A stretch of DNA of 64,000 nucleotides from Amoebophrya sp. A120 (Eukaryota; Sar; Dinophyceae; Syndiniales; Amoebophryaceae), in NCBI GenBank assembly GCA_905178155.1, contig CAJINV010000005.1, positions 3,469,902 to 3,533,901 of the forward strand, in the 5' to 3' direction. The position numbers and the translations under genes were made by a program. Below the pieces are notes generated by a model. It was not told where the DNA came from. It made no database searches and worked only from the letters and a program-made list of their open reading frames with translations. Below are positions 44,610 to 55,900 of the stretch, one piece after another. Each line of letters begins with the position of its first letter. Position 1 is the stretch's first letter.

Positions 44610-47351
44610 GCGTCGAAAATGTCTTATTGGCCGAACGCTTACTGCGTGACCTAGTGCTTCCATACAAAAACACTTTCCGCTGGCGCACCCTCTTGGGTAT
44701 CCTAAAGCGAGTTACACCGTCCGGCGTTGTTCTCACTTTGTAACGAGGACCCCGGGATGCGTACCTGTTGGCGTCTCCCAAATGAAGGGGAGTTGAAGTT
44801 GTGCACCCTCATACGGCCTCCATGTGCCGAATCGTTCTCCGCGTCACCAAAAATCGGTACCGCTGGTGGTGCTCGTCGCCCTTCGCCACGCTCATCTCTT
44901 TCATCCTCTTCGTGAAATTCACGTCCTCACTGTCGAACGTGAAGGTGTGCGTCGTCGTCCGGTTGAACTCCGGCCCACTCAGGTCGGTGGTGTTGGTCCA
45001 AATTTGAAACGCCGCACCGGAATCAAACATTTCGCTGCCCCAGTGCGAGTGCGCACTCAACTCGTTGATGTTCAGTGCGGTGAAAAAGACCTCGATCCGG
45101 TCGATGTCGATCTTCGGCCAGAGAAAGTCCGGTCGTTCCGGGCGGTACCAGAGGGACAACCCCGGTACGGCGTGCATGTCCAAGTGACGAAACTCGGTCC
45201 GCCAGTCCGGTTTGCGGGCGAGAAAGTAGGAGCCCTCGACCGGGTCTATGCCGCCAAGGTGCTCGTCTTCGGAGAAGGACATCGGTTCTATCTCGTCCCA
45301 GTAAACGTCTGCGGGCTTGTTCAGAGTGGCGTTGGTGTAGACTAAGAAATCCAAAGGGGGTGGGGACGTTGTGGTCGTCGTCGGGCGCTTGGTATTGATG
45401 TAGGAGTCGTACTTGAGGGAGGTCATGCAAGTGCATTTGTCCGTGAAAGCGTAGGAGGGATCGCAACTGTTGTAGACCGGCCAAAACCTGTACAGCTGCG
45501 CGTTCCAGTCGTGGTAGCCACCGCTGCCTTCCCTGTGTTGTGTTTTTATCATGCGCTACTTATTGCATGATTGGCAGCTGCATCGACTTGTCATGCGTAG
45601 GCCGCGCCTTTAGAGAATAGATCAAGATGGAAGTAAAGCTCCTTATCACACGACTTGATATAATACCACACAGTAAACCCCGCGCAGTTGTCGGAATCCT
45701 GCATGCACTTCGCTATTCCTTCATTTCGTGCGTGTTCACCACTTGACTGCTCAATCACCCGTCTCAGTGGGTATTCCGAGTCAAAGCACATCTGTCTGTG
45801 CTTAAAAGCGTACTCACCCGCGCCCGCACCTGCTTTGATGTTCAGCTTTTTCCTTGCTTTCTCCTGCGCGGCGAGAACGGCTTCGGTTTCAACGACGTTT
45901 TCGCTTTCTCCTTGTGCTTCTTCGGCTTCAATCTTGTGTTTGTGGTTTTTCTGCGACGATAACCTCGACGCAGCTTCCCCTTCCGCTGCTCTAGTGCTTT
46001 TTGCAGTTTCTAATTCTGCGCTTTTGCTCACTAACGATGGATCTGGAGGCTCTTTGACGGATTGTGTGACTACAGAATCACTGTTCGTTTCGCTTCTCAT
46101 CCTCTGCGCACCACGACCGCCACCAGCTCTTATCTCCTCGTCTTTGCTTTTCACATGTGCTTTTAACTTTTCCAGTGATGTAACGCCCTCCTGTTCGTGA
46201 TCCTTCTCCGCATGAGGATGCAATTCTGCTTCATGATCATGCCCCCCTGTGGTCGGTTTCTCTTTCTTCTGTTTATCATGCTCGGTATTAATCGCGGAAC
46301 CGTGGTCCTCCTGCCCTCCTACCACCACCCCACCTTTCTGGAGGTACTCCTTCAGCTGCTGTCTCCGGTGCAAGATTTCGCTGTACGAGACCTGGTTCGC
46401 GTTCGTTCCGCCAGCCCTGTGCACCTCTTCCCCCGGTTTTCTCCTCGCGATTTTTAGCGAGATGGTTTTCTCGGTCAGGGAGGGGTCGTCCGCGAAATCT
46501 AAATTGTCCCGAAAGATTAAATCGTCCTCTTCTTCCTGCGTCAGAGGCGGTAACTCGCTGTCGATGATATCAGATCTTGACGGAAGATCTTCATACACAC
46601 CATCAGCATCATCGGCCCACAGGTTTTCCGGCAGCTGCGCCGAGTTCATTTTCGAGATCTGCTCCTGCCACAACCGCTCCTCCTTGATCTCCTCTTCGTG
46701 GCCCCATCCTTGACTACTGGAAGACGGGTAGCTGCCGTGCTTTTTTCTGCCGATAATCGCGGGGCCGGCTTTCAAAACGGTGTCTCCTGGGGTGGTCCTT
46801 GGATAGCTTGTGACCGAAGTGGTTGCGAGGAAGTAGAAAGTTGAATGTTTGAAAACGAGCGCACAAGAAGCAAGGACGGCAGCTTTCGTAGTAGGTCGAG
46901 TGAAAAGCTGCAAATGCGCTGTTGTCGCTCCGGGAGGTCGTCGTCGACGGCGGCGACGGAACCGCGAGGGGTGATCGACGGCTTTTGGCGTTGGCCTCGA
47001 AGAATTTCTACCAACTTGAACTTTCATCGTCGTGGCGACCGAGCTCACCACCGCAAATGTGGTTGTGTCTTTGCCTTTGCTGTTTGGTCTTCTTCTCCTC
47101 CTCCGGTTTTTCAGGGTTCTTGTTTCCTCGTTTATTTCGTTTTGAATTTGCAATTTGGACGCACGTCGTCGCCCGCGCAACGCCGACCACTGCGTGCTGT
47201 TGCCCACCGCGTCTTCGTATTTTGTGGTTTTTTGACGCGAGCTGTTACAACGGCTGCGGGTCCTGGAAGGAGATGAGGGTGTACTGCTCGAAGTAGAGCA
47301 ATGGTGCGAGCTTGTGCTTGCGCTCGAGGGATGGCTTGGCGAACTAAACAT
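42994..47351 (-). CDS. membrane-anchored glycoprotein with PAN-like module, 1245 aa
   Basis: Exons 47351-45603, 45555-44814, 44362-44072 and 43949-42994 sum to exactly 1246 codons. The start is the ATG at 47351-47349; the frame upstream has no ATG. The N-terminus is Ser/Arg-rich with a polybasic RRRRRRRP tract. A hydrophobic segment (AAVLASCALVFKHSTFYFLA) could be a type II signal anchor. An acidic Glu/Lys-rich region follows. Then comes a PAN/Apple-like module (CFDSEYPLRR, IAKCMQDSDNCAGFTVWYYI) continuing across the first intron into CDPSYAFTDKCTCM. The C-terminal ~600 residues carry many N-glycosylation sequons (NATL, NTTD, NRTT, NFTK, NRTK, NLTL, NGTG, NVTH, NETD) and paired Cys, as expected of an extracellular domain. 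I do not recognise that domain. Introns: a tiny GC-AG candidate, a 446-bp introner element and a GT-AG intron (44071-43950). A role at the cell surface is inference. Confidence 0.7.
44368..44813. mobile_element. introner element, 446 bp, with an internal ATG microsatellite
   Basis: Arms run TATAAGAGTGCACCACTTCG to TTGAAGTTGTGCACCCTCATA and pair over ~35 bp. The flanking 5-mers CGCGC and CGGCC differ, so the duplication has decayed. Removing the element plus one 5-mer still joins HMEA to DDVNYTEYF in frame. An (ATG)11 run lies at 44575-44607. Confidence 0.85.
45556..45602 (-). other. candidate 47-bp GC-AG intron
   Basis: The upstream exon meets a stop at 45593-45591 and the downstream frame has a TAG just before 45555, so an intron must lie between. 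A donor GCG|GCCTACG and acceptor AAGTAG|CGCATG are phase-compatible. The direct repeat CGCATGA found around it does not give an open join. Confidence 0.5.
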
Positions 47352-48149
47352 CCTATGTTGTCTTCCCGGTACGCGGGTAGGGCCGTCCGTTCCTTCATCG
47401 CTCGCCGTGTTGCTGGAGCCCGCAGCTCGTCGCCTTTCGGCAACCAAAGTCAAATGCGCGTCGGATCCGCCCGCACGTCATGTGTTGAGCCCCGACCACG
47501 AATTCAGGCAGCGGACTAGATGCCTGTTGAACTCATCATCATGCGAAGTCTGCAACTACTTTTGTTTCTGTCGTGTGGTTTTTCGTTTCTCTCTGACCTA
47601 CGTAAGTGTGTGTAGTTAGATGCACATGCAGTATGATTTTGTCAAGCATGCAGCGTCTTCTTTCTGGCTTTGATTATTCATGTTGTGCCCGAATGTCGTC
47701 CAATTCCAATATGATCGGATGCATCTCGATCTCCAATTCGATGCATTCATGTATCCTCTACCACGACTCACCCTGACGCTTACGCAACTTAGCCTCATTT
47801 CATTATCCATGCAGAAATACCAATGGAGACGCTCTTTCGCTCGCCTTGTCGTTTTCATGAATGATAAACGGCACGTACTACAGATAACATGGAGAGACAC
47901 GGCACGTCGTATGGGGCCTGAGGCAGGTACATGTTGGTTGCCCCAGGCCGCAGCTGGTTCCAAAGAGCAATCGTTTGCAAGACAGACTCTCTCATTGCCT
48001 GACCCGGTCGCATCCCAACTACAGTAGCCGGAGGAGGAGGACGAACAATGCTGCAAAAGGCCCACAAGAGACCTACTAGCGCTGGCCAACGAACCATATA
48101 CCAAAATGTGGCCAACTTAATGTGCGTGAAGATTGATTAATATTCTTTC
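47352..48149. other. intergenic, no gene seen
   Basis: Upstream of the glycoprotein gene. Short frames on both strands carry no motif I recognise. Confidence 0.45.
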
Positions 48150-50275
48150 GCGACGGGCAGCCCACCTACAACCCGGCGCGCTGCGTGCAGATTGCTTGGG
48201 TTGGTCCTTCCAAGGCACACGCATGGCCCGCTTGCCGCTGCGACATCATAGCCAACCAGGCCACACTCACACGAGACGAGGCAAAGGCGCGCGCGCTCAC
48301 CTGCAAGCCGCCGCCCGGGCGAGCCAGAGTGTGCGGCCACCCGGCGGCCGGCCACTGCAAGACCCGGCGCCCTCTTGCGCTTGGCTGAGCCGGGGTAAGC
48401 AAGTAAACAACCAAAGCGGGGGCCGGCCGACGCAAAACGAGGGAGAGGACTGCCACAAACCTGGCGGCCCCACTCCCACAAAGAAATTGGTGAGAGAGCT
48501 GGCCCGCCAGCAGGCCCGCCCCAAGCAGGGGCCGGCAAACATAGACGCCGCACAATGGTCCATCGAGCAATGCCCGGCGGCCGGGGCGCCACCGACCTCA
48601 AGCAATTGGGCGGCGCGCGGGGCGCCCCGCCCGGAGATGACGGCGCCCGGGCCCTGCCTCGCAGATTGGGAAAGCTAGCGAGCAGGCGCGCGCGCAGGAT
48701 GGAAAACAATCAAGGGAGGGCGGCCGGGAGGCGGCAGCAGCCTTGCCCCTGCCCTGTACGGGCGGCAGCAGGCGGGACCGCAGCAGGCGGGCGCCCCCCA
48801 CGCAAACTAACCGCCCGAGCCCCGCGGCCCTCTCGGGGAGTTCGCGCCCCTTCTTCGTGCGGTGCGTAAGCCCAGCGCGGCCGGCGCCGGCGGGCGCCGC
48901 GCGGGGGGGCAGGGCCAGGGGCCGCCCCTGCGAGTTTGTCTCAATCCTAGAAAACGGGCCGGCCCGGGCCGCCGGGCGCTGGCTTTACGCCAATGACAAA
49001 GAAAAAACAATGGGCCGGGCCCGCTTCGGGTGCCGCCGTGCGTCTGGAATCATCCGAAACACCTCCGAACCCCCATCATATTCCGGGCTTTTCGGGCCGT
49101 GAATGTGGGACACGAGATCTCGGAGCCCGCGGCAGGGGCCCCCCCAAACGCTGGCTGGCGAAGGCGCGGGGGCCATTGAACAACCCGCCGGCGCGCCCCC
49201 CTGGGCAAAATAGACCGGCGGCCGCCTGGTTCGTTCCGGTTGCTTTTCGCTCTTACTCGCAGCACAGCCCCCACACGATGTGACTACTTGCATGGAGCGC
49301 CAAGCGTCGGCCGGCCATGCTGCCAGCCAAGCCCCCCCTTCCTATGCCTCCGTCCGGCCCAGCCCTCTGTCAGTCACGGCCCCCGGGGAATTCTACCTGC
49401 ATCACAGTGCTACACTGTGAATCGTCTTCCACCGGGGCCATGAGGCCCCGCAGCCCCGTGGCGGTCTCCCGCGCCAGTCGCTGCCGCTGGTGCTCCTCAC
49501 ACAAGTCGCCGGAATAGTGCGAAGCGCTCGCGCCATGGTTCCCGCGAGCTCGTCAGCGGCGGGGGCCATTTTCCGGGCAATTGCTTCGGCGGGCATGCAA
49601 ATGCGCCCGGCGGCCCTTCAGGTGCTCGCGGGGCCCGGCCGTGGGTGCGGGGTGGGCTTGCGCCGATTCTTTACCGGGGAAGCGGTGGCGATTTTGCCGC
49701 GCGCCGGGGTGTAGTGGGCCCGACGCGACGCAGGGCTTTGGCACAGCCCTTTTCCCACAATCGCGACCGCGCGCGCCGCTTCTTTCGGCGCGAGCGCTTC
49801 AACGCCTCCCGCCAAAGTAAAAAAAGGCCCGGCCGGCGCCCATGCATAGGTAGACAACGCAAGGGCGGCGGCTGGCAAGCGCCTGGGCGGCCTGCAACTG
49901 GGGCAGGCACGCACGGGGTCGCTTTCGTCCCAAGGCGCTCGGGATGCCTCTCCGACAGACTGGGAGCTCCTCTGTGGAGGCGGCGGCGGCCTCGTCGCGG
50001 GCCTCGGTGGCCATGCGCTTCACGGCGACGCACTGGCCCAAGTTCTCTTCGGGGCTTCTGCGCAGCGAGTTTGTAGCCCCCCAACTTCCGGAGGTTCGGA
50101 ATCCACTCAGAGGAGACAAAAACGAGCCAGGCCCCCACCGGGCCGCTGAGAGTTGGCGCGGCGATCTAATCGGAACGCGAACAATCTCGGGCCGCCGCGG
50201 GCGCAGGCAATCTATCATGGGCCGCCCTGCTCACAAGCATCGACGAAATCCGTGCTGACGCGCGACTTGCTAGGC
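48150..50275. other. GC-rich intergenic island 3
   Basis: About 2.1 kb and the largest of the three islands, with abrupt borders on AT-rich sequence. Open frames of 100-190 codons overlap on both strands and translate to Ala/Arg/Pro/Gly-rich sequence without domains. There are no rRNA or tRNA features that I can recognise. A perfect hairpin lies just outside the right edge. Confidence 0.6.
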
Positions 50276-50291
50276 CTCTCGCTCACAAAAA

Positions 50292-50311
50292 AAACCTCGC
50301 CTCCGAGGTTT
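50292..50311. other. 8-bp perfect hairpin at the right border of GC island 3
   Basis: AAACCTCG (50292-50299) pairs with CGAGGTTT (50304-50311) around a CCTC loop and follows an A-run. It looks like a bacterial terminator by shape, but this is eukaryotic DNA, so that reading has no support. Confidence 0.5.
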
Positions 50312-51268
50312 AGATTTAGAACACCAACCATTGATGTGGTTCTCAGGAAGATGGCGACCACACGAAGCCTGGAGCGCGTGTCTGATGCTTGAACTGCTCA
50401 AATCGCAGATCCACAGCGGTCTACTGTTAAAGGTGGAGATCAATATGGGAATTCATTGCTGCATCGACCACTGCTGTAAAAAATAGAACCAGCACTGACA
50501 ACTAATTTTAGACATGCTCATGCTATTGGAGGCAGAGTCGCAGTACTTTTTGAGAGAAAGAACGAAGCCTGTGAGGCGCAGGTTAAAAAAGCAAAATTGT
50601 CCGCCAGTCTATCATCAGCTGCCGTTCCGCCAGATCTCTTTAATGAACGACGGCACTACGCTCCTCTTCCTGCTGCGCCGAGGACAAATTTTCAATGATT
50701 GCGAGTATCTATGTATACACAGCCCCAGAGCCAGCCAACGCGTTGCATTGTCGACTCTAAACGAAGCGCACTTTATTCCTCCAGCAAAACGATGGTGTGA
50801 GTCGCCGAAACTGCAGCAATGCCATCTTCAACATGCCATCTTCAACTCCAACATCGTGGTGGAGTCATAGTCGCTCGAACTACGTCGTGGCTGCTCCCCT
50901 TGAAAGCCGTTCGGAGCCCCAAGTTGAATAGGCAATGGAAAGCGCGGCGTGGTGTCTTTGACGGTCGTCATCCGCCGACACGAAGACTTTTTGAGGTCGG
51001 CGTCAGGTTCTTGCAGAGTCTCGAAACTGCCGGCTCTCCCTTTCGTGTATACCTGCAATTCTGCTCGCTCGTTTCAACGAGGAGCTGCAAGCCAGTTGTA
51101 GTCCCAGTCCGCACGACAACCGTCCACAATCCTAATGTCCGGCCTTCGGTCTCGGTGCAAATGCTGTACCCAGCTGCACCGCGATCACGCTCCAAGCGGC
51201 ATCCTATAAGAAGATCGCTTCTCAAGTCTCCAGTCCCGCTGCGAAGAGACGAACAAACTGATATCATC
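50312..51268. other. intergenic, no gene called
   Basis: Two plus-strand frames (50514-50870, 118 codons; 50819-51304, 161 codons) lie here. Neither has a recognisable motif and the second runs into the Mpv17 exon on the other strand. Confidence 0.4.
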
Positions 51269-52229
51269 TCACTCCACCTTCTTCGCCCTACTGTTCGCCG
51301 TTAGCCTGTGCAGTTCCTGAATCGGCCCGTGGATCTCCGCGTCATCTGCTGACCAGGTTTTTGTTCTCGACGACTTCCGCCGCAGATCCGGCACGGGTTT
51401 CGCCTTCATCGTGGAATCTGGATGCACCAGCTCTTGTCGATCAGCAAGCTGTAGTGCAGCGGCGTTTCCGACACCAACGTCTGCAGAAGTTGAATTCATT
51501 GCTATTTTCTCAGCAGATAATTCCTCTACTTCCTCATCCTCATCCTTCGCGTTGATGTAATCAATTATCACGTTCCACGCTAAACACCCGCAGTTGACAA
51601 ACAGCACCCGGTAGTGCGGGGGGACGAAGGCAAAATTGACAAACTGAAACGGAACCCACATGGTGCAGCAGGCGAGCCAGCTGGGCAGGAAGGACTTCTC
51701 CATCTCCTGCCTGATCTCCGGCAGTTGTTGTCCCTGCATCGCGCCCAACGTCAGGTAAAAGCAGGGCAGGTAGGCCAGGGGAACGTGAACAAAATTGTCG
51801 AAAATGGCGGAGACCATGCCGAACTTGAGCGGGGAAAAGTGACCCCAGACGCGGGCGTAGCTGTTTTGATTATCACGGTTGGTAGGCTGTCAGCGCGGCT
51901 GCAGATATGATCTAAATCTGTATGAGTAAAGAAACAAAGCACGAAGTGCAACTAGATCACGAGCAACACAACAATGAAAGCTGCTACCAACAATTACAAC
52001 TAATAGAATACACTCCGTATATGAAGGTGTCCACTCCGCCCTGGTACCAACCGCAAAATGTTGTGAACGCGAGATTTCTGCCTGGGTCAAGTGTCTCCCG
52101 TTTTTCCACGACAAACTGGCAGACGACATCACCAACGAAGCCCAACGTTGCGCCGGCAAGGGTGTTGGTCAAGTAGGGTCGCTTTTCGAGGAGTTTTCCG
52201 TAGCTCTCGAGCAAGCGACGGTAGAGCAT
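51269..52229 (-). CDS. Mpv17/PMP22 family membrane protein
   Basis: Exons 52229-52014 and 51886-51269 give 277 aa. The intron is GT-AG (GGA|GTGTAT to CTGACAG|CCT), 127 bp, phase 0. The N-terminus LYRRLLESYGKLLEKRPYLT followed by GATLGFVGDVVCQ is the family start. The C-terminal signature is WVPFQFVNFAFVPPHYRVLF followed by VNCGCLAWNVIIDY, the typical (W)P.(Q).(V)NF.(F)VP..(Y)R.(L).(V)N pattern. Four hydrophobic helices are expected. Members sit in the inner mitochondrial or peroxisomal membrane and are thought to form channels or affect mitochondrial DNA maintenance and redox balance. A ~100-residue hydrophilic tail rich in Glu, Ser and Lys extends past the usual ~180-aa length. It is the smallest complete gene in the window. 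Confidence 0.9.
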
Positions 52230-52978
52230 TTTGCGACTAGCACAGCTGCGGGCATGGGGATGAGGAGATGGCGACGTCGATCATAAATTCGTAAATTCTT
52301 GTTTTCAGCTCAAGCTGCTTATTTGATATTTTACACGGTGTTCTCCTATCATGTTGTAACGACGCTTTCGACCATCATTTCGATGGATGAAATAGATTGG
52401 AGTGTGATTATCAGATCTGCTTCTTCGAACAAACTAGTATGCCTTCGTCTCCAATGTGAAAAGACCATCATGAACACCAAAACAGCAGGCGGAGCCAGGA
52501 CGTTTTTAAGTACCTCGTTACTGATGTGGTGCCGTTTTTAAGTACCTCGTTAATCAGTCCAACTACTACAATCTTAGAGGTCAGTACTTGTCGGCCTTTC
52601 TCCGGTTTTGCTTGTGCTTGTCAACAAACTTCAGAAGTTTTTGCATTTCAAAAGAGGGTGCGTTTTAGCAAATCTTGAATTGAAGCAGAAAATTTTAGGA
52701 AAAAAAGCTCGCGCATGCTGAAGTAGGACGAGTGTAGAGTAGTTTACAGTAGAGACAGCACAAGCTCAATTCAGAAGATTCGTGTGAGTTCAGTATAATA
52801 GCATTCATTTCATCAAGTCCTCGTCCTTTTCTTGACACGGTGGAACAAGTGGATAGATAAGGATAAGCACTAGTGTAATATATCGAAAGCTGCAGCACGC
52901 AAGACAATCGTAAGTCTGCCAAAGAATTGACATCATTGCGATACACCAGCCCAACAACAACAATGTTGTCCTGCGTTC
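52230..52978. other. intergenic, no gene seen
   Basis: The gap lies between the Mpv17-family start and the stop of the zinc-finger gene. A direct repeat of GTTTTTAAGTACCTCGTTA occurs twice near 52502-52552. Otherwise there is nothing recognisable. Confidence 0.45.
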
Positions 52979-55900
52979 TCAATACTTGAAGTAATCCCGA
53001 TCGTTTTCGAAGATGCTCTTTCCTCCCGCCGGGGGTCCCTCGCGGAACTTGTGCGCAAAGGGCACGCCCATCTTCTTCAAGATAAACTCATCCCGTTGCA
53101 TGTTCGGTTCGATCACACTCTTGTCCTTCAAAGACAGCATCAGCCGATCCAAGTTCTGGAAAAACGCGAGGATCAGGGAAAGACTGTCTTTTAACAAATC
53201 CATGTCCGCGTCGTCCGCAACTTTCACCCGCAAAAATTTCCGCACCGCCAAGGCCTGTCTGACCATCTGCTTCCGTTGCTCCATCGGGATGTTCAAGGCG
53301 TCGAGTTCCGGCGAACCCAGGTCGGACTTCACGTTCGCCTGGTTTTTCGCGTCGGTGTCTTTGTTGAAGGGGAGCAGCATGCGCGAGAGCTTGCCCTTCA
53401 TGATGCCCGACTGTTTCGCGATTTTTTCCACGTTCTGGACCCAATCCAACCCCTGTTCTGCCTGCTGGAGAGTGGAATCGATTCGATCCTTGCTGTTCAC
53501 TGCGTTAATCCCCTCGGTCAGGAGAATCTGCACTTGGCCCCACTGACTGTCGAGGGCGGGTGGAATCAGGGAAGAGGTCGCCGGGGGGTCTGGATAGAAT
53601 GGTTGATGTCACATTGATGTAGTCGAAATGAAATTCAAATTATTTTGAGTACGACCAGCGCCGGTGATTGAATGATGTGAAATACGATGAATCGACGATG
53701 AATCGGCAATCAAAAGTGCAGCTACGCGTGACGTCCGCAAAGAACCGAGATGCGCAATGTTTCTGCGTGCAGCATCCACAAGCTGCCCTCAACCACACAG
53801 TTTAGTGCACATTCATCACACACTACTTTAGCAGCCAAACAATAACAAAGAAAAAAAAATGTTTGTAACTCATTATACCCGCAGCCTCTGCCGTACTGAC
53901 GCTGGTTTCCTGCTTGTTTCGAGCTGCTGATTTTCCTTTTCCTTTCCCTTTTGCAGTTCTCGCCGCTACGCCAGCGCCTTCACCTTCCTCTGCTCCACCT
54001 CCCGCAGCCGGTCCACCACCGCTACCACCACCAACAGCGCCCGGCTTTTCTTTGACTTCGATTCTTCTCCCCAGCTTGTCCACGATGTACTTCTTCTTCT
54101 GCAGGCTCCGTGCCGCCGGCCGGTGCTTGATGTCAGCGCACCGCGGGATGTGCCTGGCGGCCGCTTCCTTGTTAAAATTTCGGTTGCAGTGGGGGCACGC
54201 AATCCGCGTTTCTTCGCGGGTTGGGATCAAAAGTCCGGTGTTTGGGTCGATTTGAAACTGCTCGTCGTCGGGATTCGCGGGCATGGCGAGAAGATTCGGG
54301 TGGTTGGCTGTCGCAAAATCGGCCGCGGGGGTAGGTAGATGTTCCGACGAAGGTTCTAGTGGTGGCTCGACTGGTGCTCCGATTGTGGTATTGGTGCCCA
54401 TCGGGATCGCGGCGATCGTCGAACCCGAGGCGGCAAATGGAGGTAGGAGTGTCTGAATATGAAGAAAAAGTGCTGTTCATTCAAAGAAGATGCTTTCTTT
54501 CCTTGTCAATGCCAACCCAACATGCGTCAAATAAATGAATTGCAGCTTCTTATTTAAAGCTCGCCATCCCCCCCCTGAATAATCTTACGCACGATGGTAT
54601 GGCGCAGTCATCAAAAGTGAACTCACTTCAAAAGACTTGGTGCTCTATTACCTGATTCTCCGCGCCACCCCCTCCTGCGTTCGTGATCGGCGAGCCGAGC
54701 TGCACGCTCCCGGTGTCGCCACTGATCCTCCTTCCAGTGTCGCCGCTGATTCGCGGGCCGCCGGCTGTCGTGACTATTGAGCTGTTTTTGATCGTCAACT
54801 GTTGCAATGGGGCCGGAGCACCAGAAGCGGGGACTCGTTCATCTGTGGTTGCCGTGTCTTCTGGGGAAGGATCACCTACGAAGTCCAACGCCACCGCGTC
54901 ACCGCTGTGCGGAAGGAGCTTTTCGGCTCTTCTTGTTTCCTCCCCTTCCTGTTGCGCTTGCGTCTTACCACGTGCGGCTGCACCAGTTGCCTGCCCCTCA
55001 TCCGCCGACGACGACGAACTTGATGCTAAGGCACTGGAGGATGTCGGTGCTTCGGTTTCATCTTGATGCACATCCTCGGGGTCGAACAAAGTGCCACCTG
55101 GCGGAGGACCAACCCCCACGGCAGCAGTGCTCGGTTTAATATTGTTCCCCTTCGTAGACCCACCTCCAAACGCTTTGTTCCGCAGGCTGCTTGTCCGCTG
55201 CAGATGGATCGGGGTAGAGCCGGAGACTGTGCAAGACACCAACTCTTCGAGGTCATTGTTGTCTAATTCACCACCATTTCGAAGAGTTCCCCCGTCGGCA
55301 ACGTAGTTCATGGTGAGCAGAGAACCCGTCTTCTCGTCCTCCACACTCGGCCTCGCGGTTCCTTTTGACGTCCCCATCCGATCCTCCAACACAAGGGACG
55401 GATCGACCTCCTCGAAATAATCCTCTTCGTTCGACAGCACACCAGCTGCTGTTCCGGGTTTATTCTGGAAATCTCTCGCGTTCAGCGGGCGAGTCTTCCG
55501 CGCCCAAGGATTCTTGATCGGCGCCTGCGATGCAGAACATGCAGCTTGTGGCCCTTCTGCATCCACTTTATTCGCAGCTGCAGCAGCTGCTCCGGCTTGT
55601 TGCTTTTCACTGACAGGAACACTTGGACGAACAAGAGAGCCACGTTGCTGCGACACAACACGTCCTTCCGACTCTCCACCCGGGGGCACGATTTCTGTAG
55701 GCGACGACGCGACGGAGGAAGAATTGTTGCTCGGCCTGCCTGGGGCAGCTGCTGCTGTTTTCGAACTTCTAGACCGCACTTTCGCTTTGACATCCCGGAG
55801 ATTGGCCGCGATCATTTCTTTCTTGTCTTTAGACATGCCCCTTGTTTCCTGTACTGATGGTTCCGCTTGTTTCGCATTCGCGCCGGTCATTCTACTTCTC

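Noticed and set aside
44311-44781. 156-codon minus-strand frame with a poly-His stretch
   Set aside because: It lies almost wholly inside the 446-bp introner; the His run comes from the ATG microsatellite.
50292-50311. Bacterial-type terminator
   Set aside because: The hairpin shape fits, but the surrounding genes have spliceosomal introns, so the DNA is eukaryotic.
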